Assembly: GCA_018857735.1 (NCBI GenBank)
Contig: JABMCL010001097.1
Location: forward strand, 303,501 to 367,500
Length of the DNA stretch: 64,000 nt
Reading direction: 5' to 3'
Source: Alviniconcha marisindica
Lineage: Eukaryota > Mollusca > Gastropoda > Provannidae
Shown: in pieces, positions 26,838-39,070 of the stretch
Position numbering within the stretch: position 1 is the first letter of the stretch
How the letters are laid out: every line of letters starts with the position of its first letter
Position numbers and translations under genes: made by a program
Notes under the pieces: model-generated
What the model was told of the DNA's origin: nothing
What the model saw: only the letters and a program-made list of their open reading frames with translations
Databases searched by the model: none

Positions 26838-27252
26838 GATAAGAACACCCAGTCATACCCAGTTGGGCCCTTTTGTACGTTCTTGGACCCACACTGCGTG
26901 TGTCTTTTTGTCTTTTTTCCCTTAAAAAAAAGAATCCTGCCCCATCCTCACCATCTGTGTGTGTGTGAAAGATATGGTAACTTGGACATATATACCAGTT
27001 TTAAAACGTACACACTTTTAAAAGTTAATAATCATATATTATATGATGACAACATGTGTATCGCCCTGATATAACCGCACTGGTTGACTGGGTGTGAAAC
27101 ACCAAGTTACTTACTTACTTACTTACTGGACACAAGATCTATCTCTCTCTGATCATTATTTTGCTTCTGCTGAATGTAAGCAACAACAACAACAACAACA
27201 AAAAAGCCTTCATCCAGTTGGATCCAGTTGGGTATGACTGGGTGTTCTTATC
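26838..27252. mobile_element. Element bounded by 29-bp perfect terminal inverted repeats
   Basis: Bases 26838-26866 (starting GATAAGAACACCCAGTCATA) are the exact reverse complement of 27224-27252. The 415-bp interval holds the dispersed 'gactgggtgtgaaacacc' repeat with its TTAC tail (27065-27125) and a (CAA)n run, with no transposase. It is either a non-autonomous DNA transposon or two opposed copies of one short repeat. Flanking direct repeats are not obvious. Confidence 0.6.
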
Positions 27253-27374
27253 GACTGGAAGAATGTTGCTTGTGTGATTCACCCCAAGGGATGTTCTCCT
27301 TTTAAAACCTGTTGTAGGTCAGAATTGATCCTAGAACTTATTAAGTTGTACTTTTTCAAACTCCATTATGGGTA

Positions 27375-27502
27375 TGGTGAGGGTGAGATTTGTTGTTGAG
27401 AGTATTGATCATGTACTAATTGTAATGCATATCTGAGTGGGCAAGCGGGGACTGACTGGTGCGTTCATGGGGGTGTGTGTGTGTGTGTGTGTGTGTAGTG
27501 CT

Positions 27503-27538
<36 letters not shown>

Positions 27539-27855
27539 TTGTTTGCTAGGTGATATGTTTGTAGCAGACTGCAATATTTAAGATTCTGTTTGTTAAAATG
27601 TATGTTAATTTCAAGTGTGTGTGTTTGCACGCCCCTGCACATGCATGTGGGTGTGTTGTGGGTGTGTTTGGGTGGGTGTGTTGTGTATTGTTTGCTAGGT
27701 GATATGTTTATGGTAACTACAAAATTTAAGGTTCTGTTCGTTGAAATGTATGTTAATGTGTTTTTTATCATGACTTGTTTGTACAGTGCAGTGAGCTTAA
27801 TTCACGTTGGAGAATAACACTTTATAAGAATTGTTTTATTATTATTATTATATAT
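27375..27855 (+). mobile_element. Retroelement 3' end, two partial copies with TG/TA runs
   Basis: 'ttgttgttgagagtattgat' begins a block that recurs at 60257-60490. The body 'tattgtttgctaggtgatat' appears twice (27538, 27688), separated by 150 bp. It includes a (TG)n at 27474-27498 and (TA)n at 27507-27533, and ends 'acactttataagaattgtt' plus (ATT)n, typical of a LINE or SINE tail. Confidence 0.6.
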
Positions 27856-27956
27856 GTATGGTACAAACACACTGTGATGTATGCTTCAATGTGAATACTT
27901 ATGATGGTATAATTAACAATTGTAACAGTATTGCATACATGTATTAGTGTGACAGA

Positions 27957-28056
27957 GAGTGTGTGTGTGTGTATGCAGAATGAGTGTGTGAGTGAACAGT
28001 GGGAGTGTGTGTGTGTGAGTTGCATTCACATATGTGTGCGTGCACTGCAAAGTATG

Positions 28057-28115
<59 letters not shown>

Positions 28116-28137
28116 GTCTGTGTGAGTATAAGTGTAT

Positions 28138-28179
<42 letters not shown>

Positions 28180-28182
28180 ATG
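27957..28182 (+). repeat. (TG)n-rich microsatellite block
   Basis: Two long TG runs (28058-28110, 28142-28178) in a TG-rich context. Open frames on both strands here are repeat artefacts. Confidence 0.9.
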
Positions 28183-28254
28183 GTAGGAGTATGTGTATTG
28201 GTACATAATACAGTTTGTTATGTCTCAAAGATTATTATTGACTAAAAGCAATCC

Positions 28255-28590
28255 CTGCCGGAGCAGTGCAAGACTTCTTCTCCGGTGTCAACTTTCTGTG
28301 CTGACTGTCATTTTGGTAACCGTTCCACCCCCGTGTTACTGCAGTAGCATGTAAAAGATCCTGGTCATTCTGCCAAAAGTGCAAGTGGCCGGTTACAGCT
28401 AAACACACATGCACCCTACTTATATGGCCTGGACTGAAGTGACACCAAACTAGTGCATGGTTGTGTGGTGTACATGGAACATGCGCCAAGAGGACGGCAG
28501 CAGTTTGATGTGGCACCAGCCATGTAACAACCAAGTAGAGTTGTAAGTACACCACTTTGGTGGACATTCAAAACGCACTAGGTTATCCTT
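28255..28590 (+). mobile_element. SINE family B body copy
   Basis: The blocks 'tcttctccggtgtcaacttt', 'gtaaaagatcctggtcattc', 'acatggctgg' type sequence and 'acaccactttggtggacatt' recur inverted at 42640-42905 ('accgaagtggtgtacttaca', 'ggctggtgccacgtgaaact', 'caccggacaaccacgcacta'). The 5' part matches the SINE at 19940. No open frame of meaning. Confidence 0.7.
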
Positions 28591-28824
28591 TGGCCCTGAC
28601 TTCTCTGCCTACTTTGATGACTTGAGTCTCAGTTTCAAGACCCAGGTACACACTGTCCTCTGCTGACCATCAAATCTGCAACAAGACAAGCACCCTTTTA
28701 CAGCAACAGTATCTTGACAGCCCAGTCTGGCCGGGGTGGGGGGGGGGGAGGGAGTTGAGGGGGGCATACACACACACACACTCAAATAAACAAAAATCGG
28801 CAGATCAAGTTCAATGTTCACAAA

Positions 28825-29330
28825 ATGCCATCCACTTACCATCTCCATCAAGAAGTGGGAAAGAAAATGGCAGATACAAATTATTGTTGATAACATGCCA
28901 TACACTTGATATTTCCGTCAAGAAGTGGGAAAGAAAATGGCAGATACAATTCATTGTTGACAACATGCCAAATATCACCATACACTTGATATTTCCGTCA
29001 AGAAGTGGGAAAGAAAATGGCAGGTACAATTCATTGTTGACAACATGCCAAATATCACCATACACTTGATATTTCCGTCAAGAAGTGGGAAAGAAAATGG
29101 CAGGTACAATTCATTGTTGACAACATGCCAAATATCACCATACACTTGATATTTCCGTCAAGAAGTGGGAAAGAAAGTGGCACATAAGATTCATTGTTGA
29201 CAACGTGCCATACACTTAGTTTTACTATCTCCGTCAAGAAGTGGGAAAGAAAGTGGCACATAAGATTCATTGTTGACAAAGTGCCAAACACTTAGTTTTA
29301 CTATCTCAGTCAAGAAGTGGGAAAGAAATC
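28825..29330 (+). repeat. About 65-92 bp tandem repeat
   Basis: Seven units containing 'tcaagaagtgggaaagaaaa', 'tggcaggtacaattcattgt' and 'tgacaacatgcca' with the linker 'tacacttgatatttccg'. The linker is present once or twice per unit, so unit length varies. Confidence 0.92.
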
Positions 29331-29507
29331 AGGGTGGAAGGAGGCGTATTCATACGAGAATGGGACCGTACGAAATACGAACCAAAGTAGAACCTCTTAC
29401 GAAGAACAGCTGCGTAAAAGAAGGCCTACGAACAAAGCCTAAATGAGAGGAATCACCCAAAAGAGAAAGGAGCCCCGGTCATCAAATGCATCAAAGAAGA
29501 GAACTCT

Positions 29508-29575
29508 TACTGTCTTAATAATATTAATAATGGAAATTTGTAAAGCGACTGCCCCGCGCCTCAAAGCAGAATAAA
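29508..29575 (-). mobile_element. Retroelement 3' tail, minus orientation
   Basis: On the minus strand: 'tttgaggcgcggggcagtcg', 'ctttacaaatttccatt' and a TTA-rich tail. This is the same 3' end as at 44815-44872 in the opposite orientation. Confidence 0.65.
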
Positions 29576-29579
29576 GAAG

Positions 29580-29992
29580 GACGGGTGAAAGAAGGCCTGA
29601 AAAAGAAAGAGAGAAAAAGAAGAAAGAAAAAGAGAGAGAGAGGGGAAGAAAGAAAGAAAAAAGCTGAAAAAAGAAGCAACCAGAAGAGAAAGAAGCCACG
29701 AGAAGTGCTAAGAAGGGAGAGAACCCCATTGAAAAGGAGCAAATGGAGAATGGCCTAAGACCAAGCCCCCAAGAAAAAAAACGACACACTCAGATGTGAA
29801 AGGCACCCTGAAACTGTAATCAGGGGAGAACGGCCACGGAAAAGGAAGAGTTGCATTTAGTAAAAAGCCCTACAAAACAAAACAAAAACAAACAGAGAGA
29901 GAGAGAGAGAAAACCGGAACTGACACATCTCTTCAAAAATAAGTCATTTAACGTTTCTCTACCAAACTTGACTACATCACAAAGAAGAGAGA

Positions 29993-30065
<73 letters not shown>

Positions 30066-30180
30066 GCCGGAACTGACACATCTCTTCAGAAATAAGTCAT
30101 TAGGCGTTTCTCTACCAAACTTGACTGCATCACAAAGAAGAGAGAGGGAGGGAGGGAGAGAGAGAGAGAGCACTCAGACG
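29580..30180. repeat. (GA)n block with duplicated flank
   Basis: AG-rich sequence with a 60-bp perfect (GA)n at 30000-30062. The flanking 'ccggaactgacacatctctt' to 'ttgactacatcacaaagaag' block (about 85 bp) is repeated on both sides (29914 and 30067), so the GA run has been duplicated with its flank. Confidence 0.85.
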
Positions 30181-30281
30181 GGGAAGGAGCTCTTAGTCTA
30201 AGTTCTAAAAAGAAAGAAAGAACAGAACCACAAAGAAGAGCAAGGTAGAGGACATCCCAAGCCGAAGGGCTCCGACAAAAT

Positions 30282-30315
30282 CATGGACCTATATATATAT
30301 ATATATAGGTCCATG
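30282..30315. repeat. Perfect 34-bp palindrome with (TA)n core
   Basis: CATGGACCT at 30282 and AGGTCCATG at 30307 are exact complements around a (AT)n core, so the whole 34 bases can fold into a cruciform without a loop mismatch. Confidence 0.85.
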
Positions 30316-30489
30316 AAAAAAAAAAAATCAGACGAGAAAGCAGCCCTAGGAATTGCTAATAAGAAGAGCCTGGAGGAAGAAGACCTATGCAAAATCCTTA
30401 GGACGAATTACTTACAAACTTACAAGAAAAATGGTTCTTTATGGAGAGAGTTTTCCTTACACACCCCATCCCGGTCGGCTTCTTTCCGT

Positions 30490-30562
30490 AAGTAAGTAAA
30501 CGTAGTGCTTAACTTCCACAGATACAATTATTATTATACAAGGCTTATTAGGGACGGTTCTT
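30490..30562 (-). mobile_element. SINE family A tail, minus orientation
   Basis: 'gtaagtaagtaaacgtagtg', 'cttaacttccacaga' and 'aaggcttattagggacgg' are the reverse complement of the 21485-21540 tail of the full-length SINE A. Confidence 0.6.
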
Positions 30563-30862
30563 TCTGTGTGGAGCTCTCTTTAAATACGCCGCCCTGGACT
30601 GTTTTCTTTCGAGTCCAGGTGAGATCAAGAGGAGGGAGGTGAGCTGGACTCTCGCGAAGAAGTTAGACGCTTTTGCGGTGGTGCTGGACCCTCAGGTCAG
30701 ACCGGAAGAGATCAAGAGCAGGGAGGTGGAGCTGGGCTTGCGAGTTGGACTTCTTTTGCTTCAGTTGTTTTCCAACAGCGGAGCTATTGGACATTGTCTT
30801 TGTGACTCTGTTCCGCATAACAGTTGGGACGGCAATTGTGTGATGTCGTGAACCAGTGCTTG

Positions 30863-30865
<3 letters not shown>

Positions 30866-30916
<51 letters not shown>

Positions 30917-30918
30917 CA

Positions 30919-30966
<48 letters not shown>

Positions 30967-31007
30967 TGTGTGTGTGTGTGACAGTGTGTGTGTGTGTGTG
31001 TGTGAGA

Positions 31008-31074
<67 letters not shown>

Positions 31075-31075
31075 G
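30866..31075 (+). repeat. (TG)n microsatellite, about 210 bp
   Basis: Near-continuous TG with a few GACAG interruptions. The frames open on both strands are artefacts. No gene is seen from 30565 to 31800. Confidence 0.95.
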
Positions 31076-31801
31076 TAGTTTTGTTTTAGCTTCTCTCTCC
31101 GTTCATGGATTGAGTTAATTTTCCGACTGATTTTACTCACGGCATAGCACTGTCCATTCACTGAGTGTGACAGCTTCGATCGTTACTGACTGGGCGTGAG
31201 TAGTTCTCATGCTTTTCAGTCGTGCCGAGTTCACTGGCCGGGTTCAATACTTTGAGTACAGGACAGAGTGGAGAATCCACTGTTAGCTGGATTTTAACAC
31301 AGTTCACATGTGAACACTTATTAAGTCTCCAAGTCTCCCCGGCCAGTCTCTCAGTGAGTTCTCCCCACTGATTGAGGAACCAACACCTCCGTCAAGGCGA
31401 ACTTCAGAACAAGACTGATACTTAGTATCTGAACCATCATTTACCATGTCCTTCTTCCGTGTCAGTCTCTTCACGCCGCCGCAGTTCCCGCACATGAAGG
31501 TCCAATGGTCCGGTAGTCGTCGCCTTCGCCCGCATCATCAGTTGCCGGTTTTGTCACAGTCAGTAGGACTTGGTTTTCTCTGCATTCAGCTCAGTCTCAG
31601 CGGTCCGTTTTTCTGCTGGCGATTAGGCCCATACCTGACTCTTTTTTATTTTTTTATGCCAGCGTATTAAAATTTTATCAAGTTAAATTCCAAGCCGCAT
31701 CGGCCGTGTACCACATCCGTCAGAAAAGCGGGGTTTGGACTGTGACCGCGATCAAGTTTTGATGCGGAACGACTCCATCAGTTGTGAGTACCGTGCAGCT
31801 C

Positions 31802-31804
<3 letters not shown>

Positions 31805-31840
<36 letters not shown>

Positions 31841-31866
31841 ATCGAGTATATTTCAAGAATTGGATC

Positions 31867-31932
<66 letters not shown>

Positions 31933-31951
31933 ATATATTATAGTTGTATGT

Positions 31952-32019
<68 letters not shown>

Positions 32020-32022
32020 TGT
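31805..32022 (+). repeat. Compound (TG)n-(CT)n-(TG)n microsatellite
   Basis: TG run at 31804-31838, CT run at 31870-31930, TG run at 31952-32017. Confidence 0.95.
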
Positions 32023-32379
32023 GCATGTATTGCTCTAAAGCTATCACAGACTAGAGTTTGGAGCACTACTACAACTTAACGCCATATCCTAAAATCAGCA
32101 CCGAATTGAAGCAAGAGTGAAATAAACGTCTGTGTCTAAATGGCTCAGAATTTGTTTTCCATGTTATAAACAGAAGAAAGCAATTAGACACTACTTTACA
32201 GTAGGTAAAGAATGGATTATTATTTGTAAACTTGCATAGAGCTGATCTACCAGGATGATGGTATTCTTGTGTATGTAAATGCCCCACCCAACCCATCCAT
32301 TTTGGAGGGTATTTTATGTTTTTTTTTTTTTTTGTTTTTTTTTTTCTGGTCAGTTGTCAAGACTGCTAAAAACCCCCCA

Positions 32380-35300
32380 TCATCATCAGGGATGTAAAGA
32401 AACTCATTTCAAAACTACAGGGGGGTCTTAAAGAAACTCCTCCAGGCTAAAACTAGCATAAAACTGTAACACAAACTCCACATTAAAACTGGCATCAGGA
32501 GTGTCAACTTCTCACTAAAACTAGCATCCGGTGTGTAAGAGAAACTCCCCATTAAACTCAATCAGCATTTAATGTGTAAGTGAAACTCATCAAAATTTGA
32601 CTAGCATCAGGAGTGTCAGAGAAACCCCAGACTAAAACTGGCAGGAAAGGTGTAGACTCACTAAAACTAGCAACAGGAATGTAACTGAAACTGCTCACTA
32701 AACATCACAGGGGGTGTGAATAAAAAAAATCTCCTAACTAAACTAAGCAGCAAGAGGACTGTATGAGAAACTTCTCACTAAAAAGGCAAGGGGTGTAAGA
32801 GAAACCCCCTCACTAAAACTAGCACGGAGTGCCAGAAAGATTTCCCCACTAAAACCCCTGATTGAGCACGATGTCTGCAAAAGAAACCCCGAAAAAAACC
32901 CCCACAAATCTAGCATGGGAGTGTAAGAGAAACTCCTGACAAAACTGGACAAGGGAAAGGTGGAATGAAAAAAACCCCAAAACTCATCAGGAGTTAAAAA
33001 AACCTTCATAAAACTAGATGAGGAGTGTAAAGAAACTCCTACTAAACCTACAGGAGGTTGGATTCCTCTAAAAATAGCATAAATTTTAAAAATCTACATC
33101 AAAGGAAGAAAACTCCCCCTAAAAAAGCATCAGGAGTGTAAAAAACATCAGTAAAACTAAAAGAGGAATGTACGAGAAACTCCCCACTAAAACAGCATGA
33201 AGAGATAAAATTCCCACGAAACTAGCACCAGGAGTATATAAAACCCCCCAAAAATAGGGGGAAGAAAACTCCCCACTAAAACTAGAAGGGGGGGAAATTT
33301 TCCCCGGGAAACTCCTACTAAAAAGCTAAAGGGCCCCCTTTTTAAGAAAACTCCTCATAAAACTACTGAGGGGGGTGGGTTTTAGGGGGGAAAACTCCTC
33401 ACGAATAAAATAGCATGAGGGGGTAAGAAAAAACCCAGAATAAACATATGGGGGGTGTAAAAGAAAATCCTCACTAAAAGTACTCAGGGTGTAAAGAAAA
33501 TCCCCACGAATAAACAAACATGAGTTGTGTAAAAAACTCCCCACAAAAAGAACCAGCGAGAAAGTAAAAAAAACAAAAAAGAGGAGTCAAAATTCAAAGG
33601 GGGATCAGGAATGGGGAACTCCTCCCATCGTTCAGGAGTTAAAAGGGAAACCCCCACTAAAACCAGCTTAATTGTTAGAAAACTAAACTTTGGAAAATCC
33701 TCAAAAACAGCTCGAGGAAAAAAATTTGGTAAGAAAAAACCCTCACTAAAAAAGCATCAGGGGTGTAAGAGAAAATCTTTACTAAATAGCATCAGGAGTT
33801 AAGGAACCCTCCCAAAAATTGATCAGAGGGAAAGAAACCCCCACTAAACCAGCTCAGGAGTGTGGAAACTCCCCCTAAAACGACGGGTGGAAAAATTCCC
33901 CACTAAAACCCAGCTAGGGTGAGAAACTCCTCACTAAAAATTTGCAATCCCAAAATGTAAGAGAAACCCCCCACAAAACAGTAAGGTAAAAGGAACCCCT
34001 AAAAGGAAAAATGAAAAAGGGAAACCCCCACTAAAACCATCAGGAGTGTAGGGGGGCTCCTAAAAAATAGCACAAAGGGAAGGGGGAAACCCCCACTAAA
34101 ATGATCAGGGTGAAAAGAAACCCTCACTAAAAACCCGAGGGGGTGAAAAAACTCCTACAAAAAAAGCTAGGGGGTAAGGAAACTCTCAAACAAACTCAAG
34201 AGTGTAAGAAACCCTCACTAAAAAAGCATCAGGGTAGGGAACTCCTCATAAAAAAGGGGATCCAAAAGGTTAGGGGAATTTTTAAAAAACCGCATCAGGA
34301 ATGAAAAAAACTAAAACTAGATAGGGTGTAAAAGAAACTCCCACAAAACCCGCTCGGGGGGTAAGAGAAACTCCTCATAAAAACCCCTGAGGGGTAAAGA
34401 AACTCTCAATAAAAACCGCTCGGGGGTAAGAGAAAAACCCCAAAAACCAGCTGGAGGTGAAAAGAAACTCCTCAATAAACAGAGAGAGGGGGAAGGAAAC
34501 TCCTCACTAAAAAGCGATGAGTGTAAAAAAAAAGACAGATGTACGGACGAGGTCATGTCAGGACTGAGCTGTCAGGTCAGTCTGTAGAGACGAAGCCAGA
34601 CGAGGCGTGTCGGTGGCGCCGGCCCTTGGGATGATGCACCGCTAAGAGCCGAAGACCCAAAAACCCAGTCATACCATGAAACCGAACTTGCCTAGTCTGT
34701 GTGGAGCCTTTTCTACCGAGCTGTAACCTGCAGACCTTGCTCTTGCGTCTTTGTTTGGACAATGGATAAATCTGGGGTTATTTCTGTGTAGTCTTACTAC
34801 TACAGTATAAGAGAAAGCATGTCCTAACTCCAGAGAGGTGTGCACCCGGGAAAAAAAACCTCCCCTCAAATTTTAAAAACCCCAGATGATGGGGTTGGGG
34901 AATTACAAAAATCAAAATTAAACACTTTAAAAGGAGGAGTTAAAGAAACTCCTCACTAAAATTAGCATCAGGAGTAAGAGAACTCCTATTTAAAACTACA
35001 TCAGGAGTGTAACTAACAGAAAAATTTTAAAAGTATCATCAGGATTGTAAGAAAATTTATAATAAAACTAGCATGAGGTAAAGAAACACCTCATAAAAAG
35101 CATGGGTGTGGGTAAAAAAAAAATCCTCACTAAAACTGAAAAGGGGTTAAAGAAACACCTCACAGAATCATAAGTGTAAGAAAACACCCCATAAAATAGA
35201 TGAGGTTTAAAAAAACACCCCACTAAAAAGACCCCTTTAATGCAGAAACACCTCATAAAATACATAGGGGAATGAATCTTTACAAAAATCATTGGTGGAA

Positions 35301-38165
35301 AGAAACACCCACTAAAAAAGCATGGGTGTGTAAAAAAACCCCCATTACTAAAAACAGCATGGGGGGTGAAGGGGAAAACACCTCCTAAAACCTTGTTTAA
35401 AAGGAAAAACCTCAAAAACTAATGGTTTTTAAAAGAAACACCTCACAAACTGCATGGGGGTGAAAAACCCCACAAAACTGGCTGAGGGGGAAGAGAAAAA
35501 CTCACAAAACAGCATGATTTTTAAAGAAACCCCCATAAATTTTCAAAAAATTTAAAAGAAACACCCACTAAAAAAAGCATGGGTGTGTAAAGAAACACCC
35601 AAAAATAAATAGGTAAGAGAAACACCAATTAAATGCAAGGTTAAAAAACACCCCCATTTAAAAGGAGAGGGTGTAAGAAAAACTCACTAAACAGCAAAAG
35701 GGGGGGTAAAAGAAACACCCAAAAACAGATGAGGGGTAAAAAAACCCTCCTAAAAACATAGGAGTGAAAAAAAACCCTCATAAAACTACGAGGTGGTGAA
35801 AAAATATAAATGGGATAGAAGTTAAAAAACCCCAAAATTTTTAACAGGGCAAAGAAACCTCATAAAAATAACGGGGAAAAAGAAACACCTTCTAAAATTC
35901 ATAGGTTGTAAGGAAACCTCCAAAACTAGCATGGGTGTGTAAAGAAACACCTCACTAAAAACCCGAGAGGGTGAAGAGAAAAACCTACTAAAACTACATA
36001 GGGAAAAAACCTTTTCTTTAAAATAAGGGGTGAAAGAAACCCTCACTAAAACTAGGTCAAAGGGAAAAAAAGTGTAAAAGAAAAAATTAAAAAAACCCCC
36101 AAAACAAACATGGGGGGTGGAAAAAACCCCCACTAAAAATAACATAGGGGTAAGGAAACCCTCCCCAAAATAACGGAGGAAAAAATCCTTTCCCGCTTTT
36201 GGGGGTGAAGAGAAACCCTAAAATAAAACTGCATGTGTTAAAAAACCCCCATTTGGTTTTGGGGGGAAAACTCCTAAAATAGCAAGGGTAAAAAACCCTC
36301 ACTAAAACAGCACAAAAGGGAACACAGAAACACCTCAAAAAGTATCATCAGGAGTGAAAGAAACACCACTAAAACCATAGGTAAAAAAAAAAACCTCAAA
36401 AACAGCAGAGGTGTTAAAAAGAAACACCTCATAAAAGGCATGGTGGGAGAGAAACACCCCAAAAAAGCATGGGGGGGGTGAAAACCTTTACTAAAGTACA
36501 TGGGGGTGGAGAAACCCTCCCCAAAATGCAAGGGTGAAGAAAACACCTCACCAAAAATGCAGGGGGTGGAAGGTTTCTCAACAATTAAGAAAACCCCCAT
36601 AAAACCCGTAAGTTAAGAAACCCTAAAAAACCAGCCCGAGGGGGTGTAAAAAAATCCTACTAAAATAGCTCAGGGGAAAGAAATTCCTCCCAAAAAGCTC
36701 GGGGGTGTGGGGAAAAACCCCCAAAAAAAAATAAGGGGTTAAAAAAAACTTTACAAAAAACCCGCTCGAGGGGTGTAAGAAACTCCTCATAAAACACTCG
36801 AGGAGGTAAGAGAAACCTTTTACTAAAAATCAGGGTTAAAAGCCCCTCAAAACTAGATAGGGTGTAAAGGGGAAAACCCCCAAAAACCAGCTGAGGGTGT
36901 AAGAGAAACCCACAAACGGGTGAGGGTTAAAGAGAAACCCTTAAAACAGCTGAGAGGAAGAGAAAAACCTCAAAAACAGCTGAGGGTGTAAAAAACCCCC
37001 ATAAAACTACAGAGGGGTGAGAACCCTCATAAACGTGGGGGTGAAACCCTCCGGACTCGAGGGTTGAAACTTTTAATAAAAAAGCGGGGGTTGGGGAAAC
37101 CCTCCAAAAAAAAGCTGAGGTGTTAGAGAAAAACCCCCCAAAAACCCTGAGGGTGGAAAAAAACCCAAAAACAAATGAGGGGGGTAAAAGAACCCCCCCC
37201 AAAAAAGCTAGGGGGTAAAAAAAAACTTCACTAAACCAGCTGAGGAGTGTAAGAGAAAAACCCACTCTGCTCGGGGTGAGAAAATCCTCCTAAACGACAA
37301 AAGGGAAAAGAAACCCTCACAAACTGCCAAAAGGGGGTAAGGAATTACCAAAAACCAGCTTTAATGAAAAGCCCTCAAAAAACCCCCCGGGATTAAGGAA
37401 AGTCATAAAACAGATAGAGGGCTAACTCCAGACAGGTGTGACCTCAGTTAAGGAAGATTCTCACAAACCAGAAAAGTTTTCAAAAAAATCATACAGTATG
37501 GGGAATGTAAAGAAACCTTCACTAAAACTAGCATGAGGCTGTAATACAAACTATTAACAGGGATCAGGAGTTAAAAGAAACTTCTCACAAAAAATTAGCA
37601 TCAGGGTGCAAGAGAAACCCTCATAAACTGAAAGCAAAGAAACCCTTTTAAAATAACAGGATTGAAGAAAAATAAAAAACCACATAAATGGTAAAAGAAA
37701 AAACCCCCACTAAAACTAGCATGAGGTTTAAGAAAAAACCCCCCAAAATACTCAGAACGGAAACCCTCATAAAAATAGCATAGGGTTTGGGGGAAAAAAA
37801 CCCATTTAAAAAGCCAGAGAAAAACCCCAAAAACTAGAGAAGAAAAAATATTTTAAAACTGGGGTAGTTGTAAGAGAAAACCCCCTAAAACTGATGTTGT
37901 AAGAGAAACACCACGAAAATATCACAGGGTGAGAAAACACTCCAAAAAAGAGGGGTGTGTAAAAGAAACACCTCACTAGAAGTATCATCAGGAGTACAAG
38001 AGAAACACCTCACTAAAACTAGCATGAAGTGTGTAAGAGAAACACCTCACAAAAACTAGCATGAAGTGTGTAAGGGAAACACCTCACTAGAAGTATCATC
38101 AGGAGTGCAAGAGAAACACCTCACTGACTAAAACTAGCATGAAGTAAGAGAAACACCTCACTAGA
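32380..38165. repeat. About 37-bp minisatellite, 5.8 kb, very noisy centre
   Basis: At the edges the unit is clear: 'taagagaaacacctcactaa' plus 'aactagcatgaagtgtg' (37960-38165) or 'agaaactcctcactaaaact' type (32390-32800). Between, hundreds of unit remnants differ mainly by lost bases and stretched A, C or G runs ('aaaaccccc', 'ggggg'). No reading frame continues through it except by chance. The error style looks like unpolished long-read consensus over a collapsed repeat more than natural divergence. All minus-strand frames here are rejected as genes. Confidence 0.85.
34545..34835. other. Non-repeat island inside the noisy array
   Basis: About 290 bases of normal-looking sequence ('gacgaagccagacgaggcgt' to 'cttactactacagtataag') interrupt the array. 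Its 'ggtatgactggg' (minus) also occurs in the inverted repeats at 26838 and 27224, so it may be an inserted short element. A 61-codon minus frame covers most of it but matches no family I know. Confidence 0.4.
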
Positions 38166-39070
38166 AGTAATAGTAATAGATAATTTTTAAAATGCTCTTC
38201 CGCTCTGACCATAAAAGCAAAAACAAAACAAAACAAGAATGTCTGCTAGCGTTCTAAACAAGTTCCAAACAATTAAACGGTTCAAAAGAACGCTATTTAT
38301 TAGGACAAAAACACAATCTGCAAATTTTCGGGGTAATCCCCTTTACCAAGCTACAAAACGGCAATTAAACAACAGTTAAACGTGAAAAATGATGAAAAAT
38401 GAGGTGTAAAGCTAAATCACTTATATGTTTGAGTTGTTTTCCTGTCCAATCTTTGAAACAGAGTGAAACCCACTGTGTTGTAACTGGTGACAAAAACATT
38501 TGCATGTAGTTCAACGGAATCCAGAATCATCAAGTAAATGCGAGGCAGAAAAACTCAGTCTAACTGATAGCATGGCATTCAGAACATGGCTTTTTATGTG
38601 ACACAAGAAGAGGAAAATGTGCTTTTTATGTTGTTGGGTTTGGGTTTGTTTGTTTTTCTTCTCTTTCCGTTTTTACTTTTCAGCAAGATCACCAGTGGCA
38701 GACGATGCAAGGGAGGTCATTACGTTCACTAAACAGATCTGCTTCCGGTGAGGCTACATCCGGTTGTGAAACTGCATGTGGCATCGGCATGTGATGATGT
38801 GGGAAGAGCAAGTCGCAAATCAAAGACGTTTACTGACTGTGTCTGTTATAATTTAACATAAAGGACTTGTTAGACAAGACAAGTGATACACAGAGTATCA
38901 GAGACTACAGCACGTAGTGCTGCTGGGGTTGATGTTTAAGGTTTTATGTTCTTTCTTTCTGTCGTTTGGGCTTTCCCAGGACTAGAATCAGCAGGCACTG
39001 AGACTGAAAGAAGACCGCTTTGAGTGTCGGCCGATTTGTCAGACCGTATGGTCGTTCTTATCAGTGAACC
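38165..39070 (+). other. Spacer upstream of the exonuclease gene; probable promoter region
   Basis: No repeat array and no frame of note. 38640-38760 contains 'ttttcttctctttccgtttt' and 'ttttcagcaagatcacc', which could be an acceptor of a 5' untranslated exon. The start codon used is at 39071. Confidence 0.3.

Noticed and set aside
30639..30851. 70-codon plus frame beginning MSWTLAKKLDA
   Set aside because: Contains an internal repeat of the EIKSREVE segment, no known family and no splice context; kept out for lack of support.
35068..37988. Several Phe-rich minus frames
   Set aside because: They arise from A-rich noisy repeat units and have no conserved motif.
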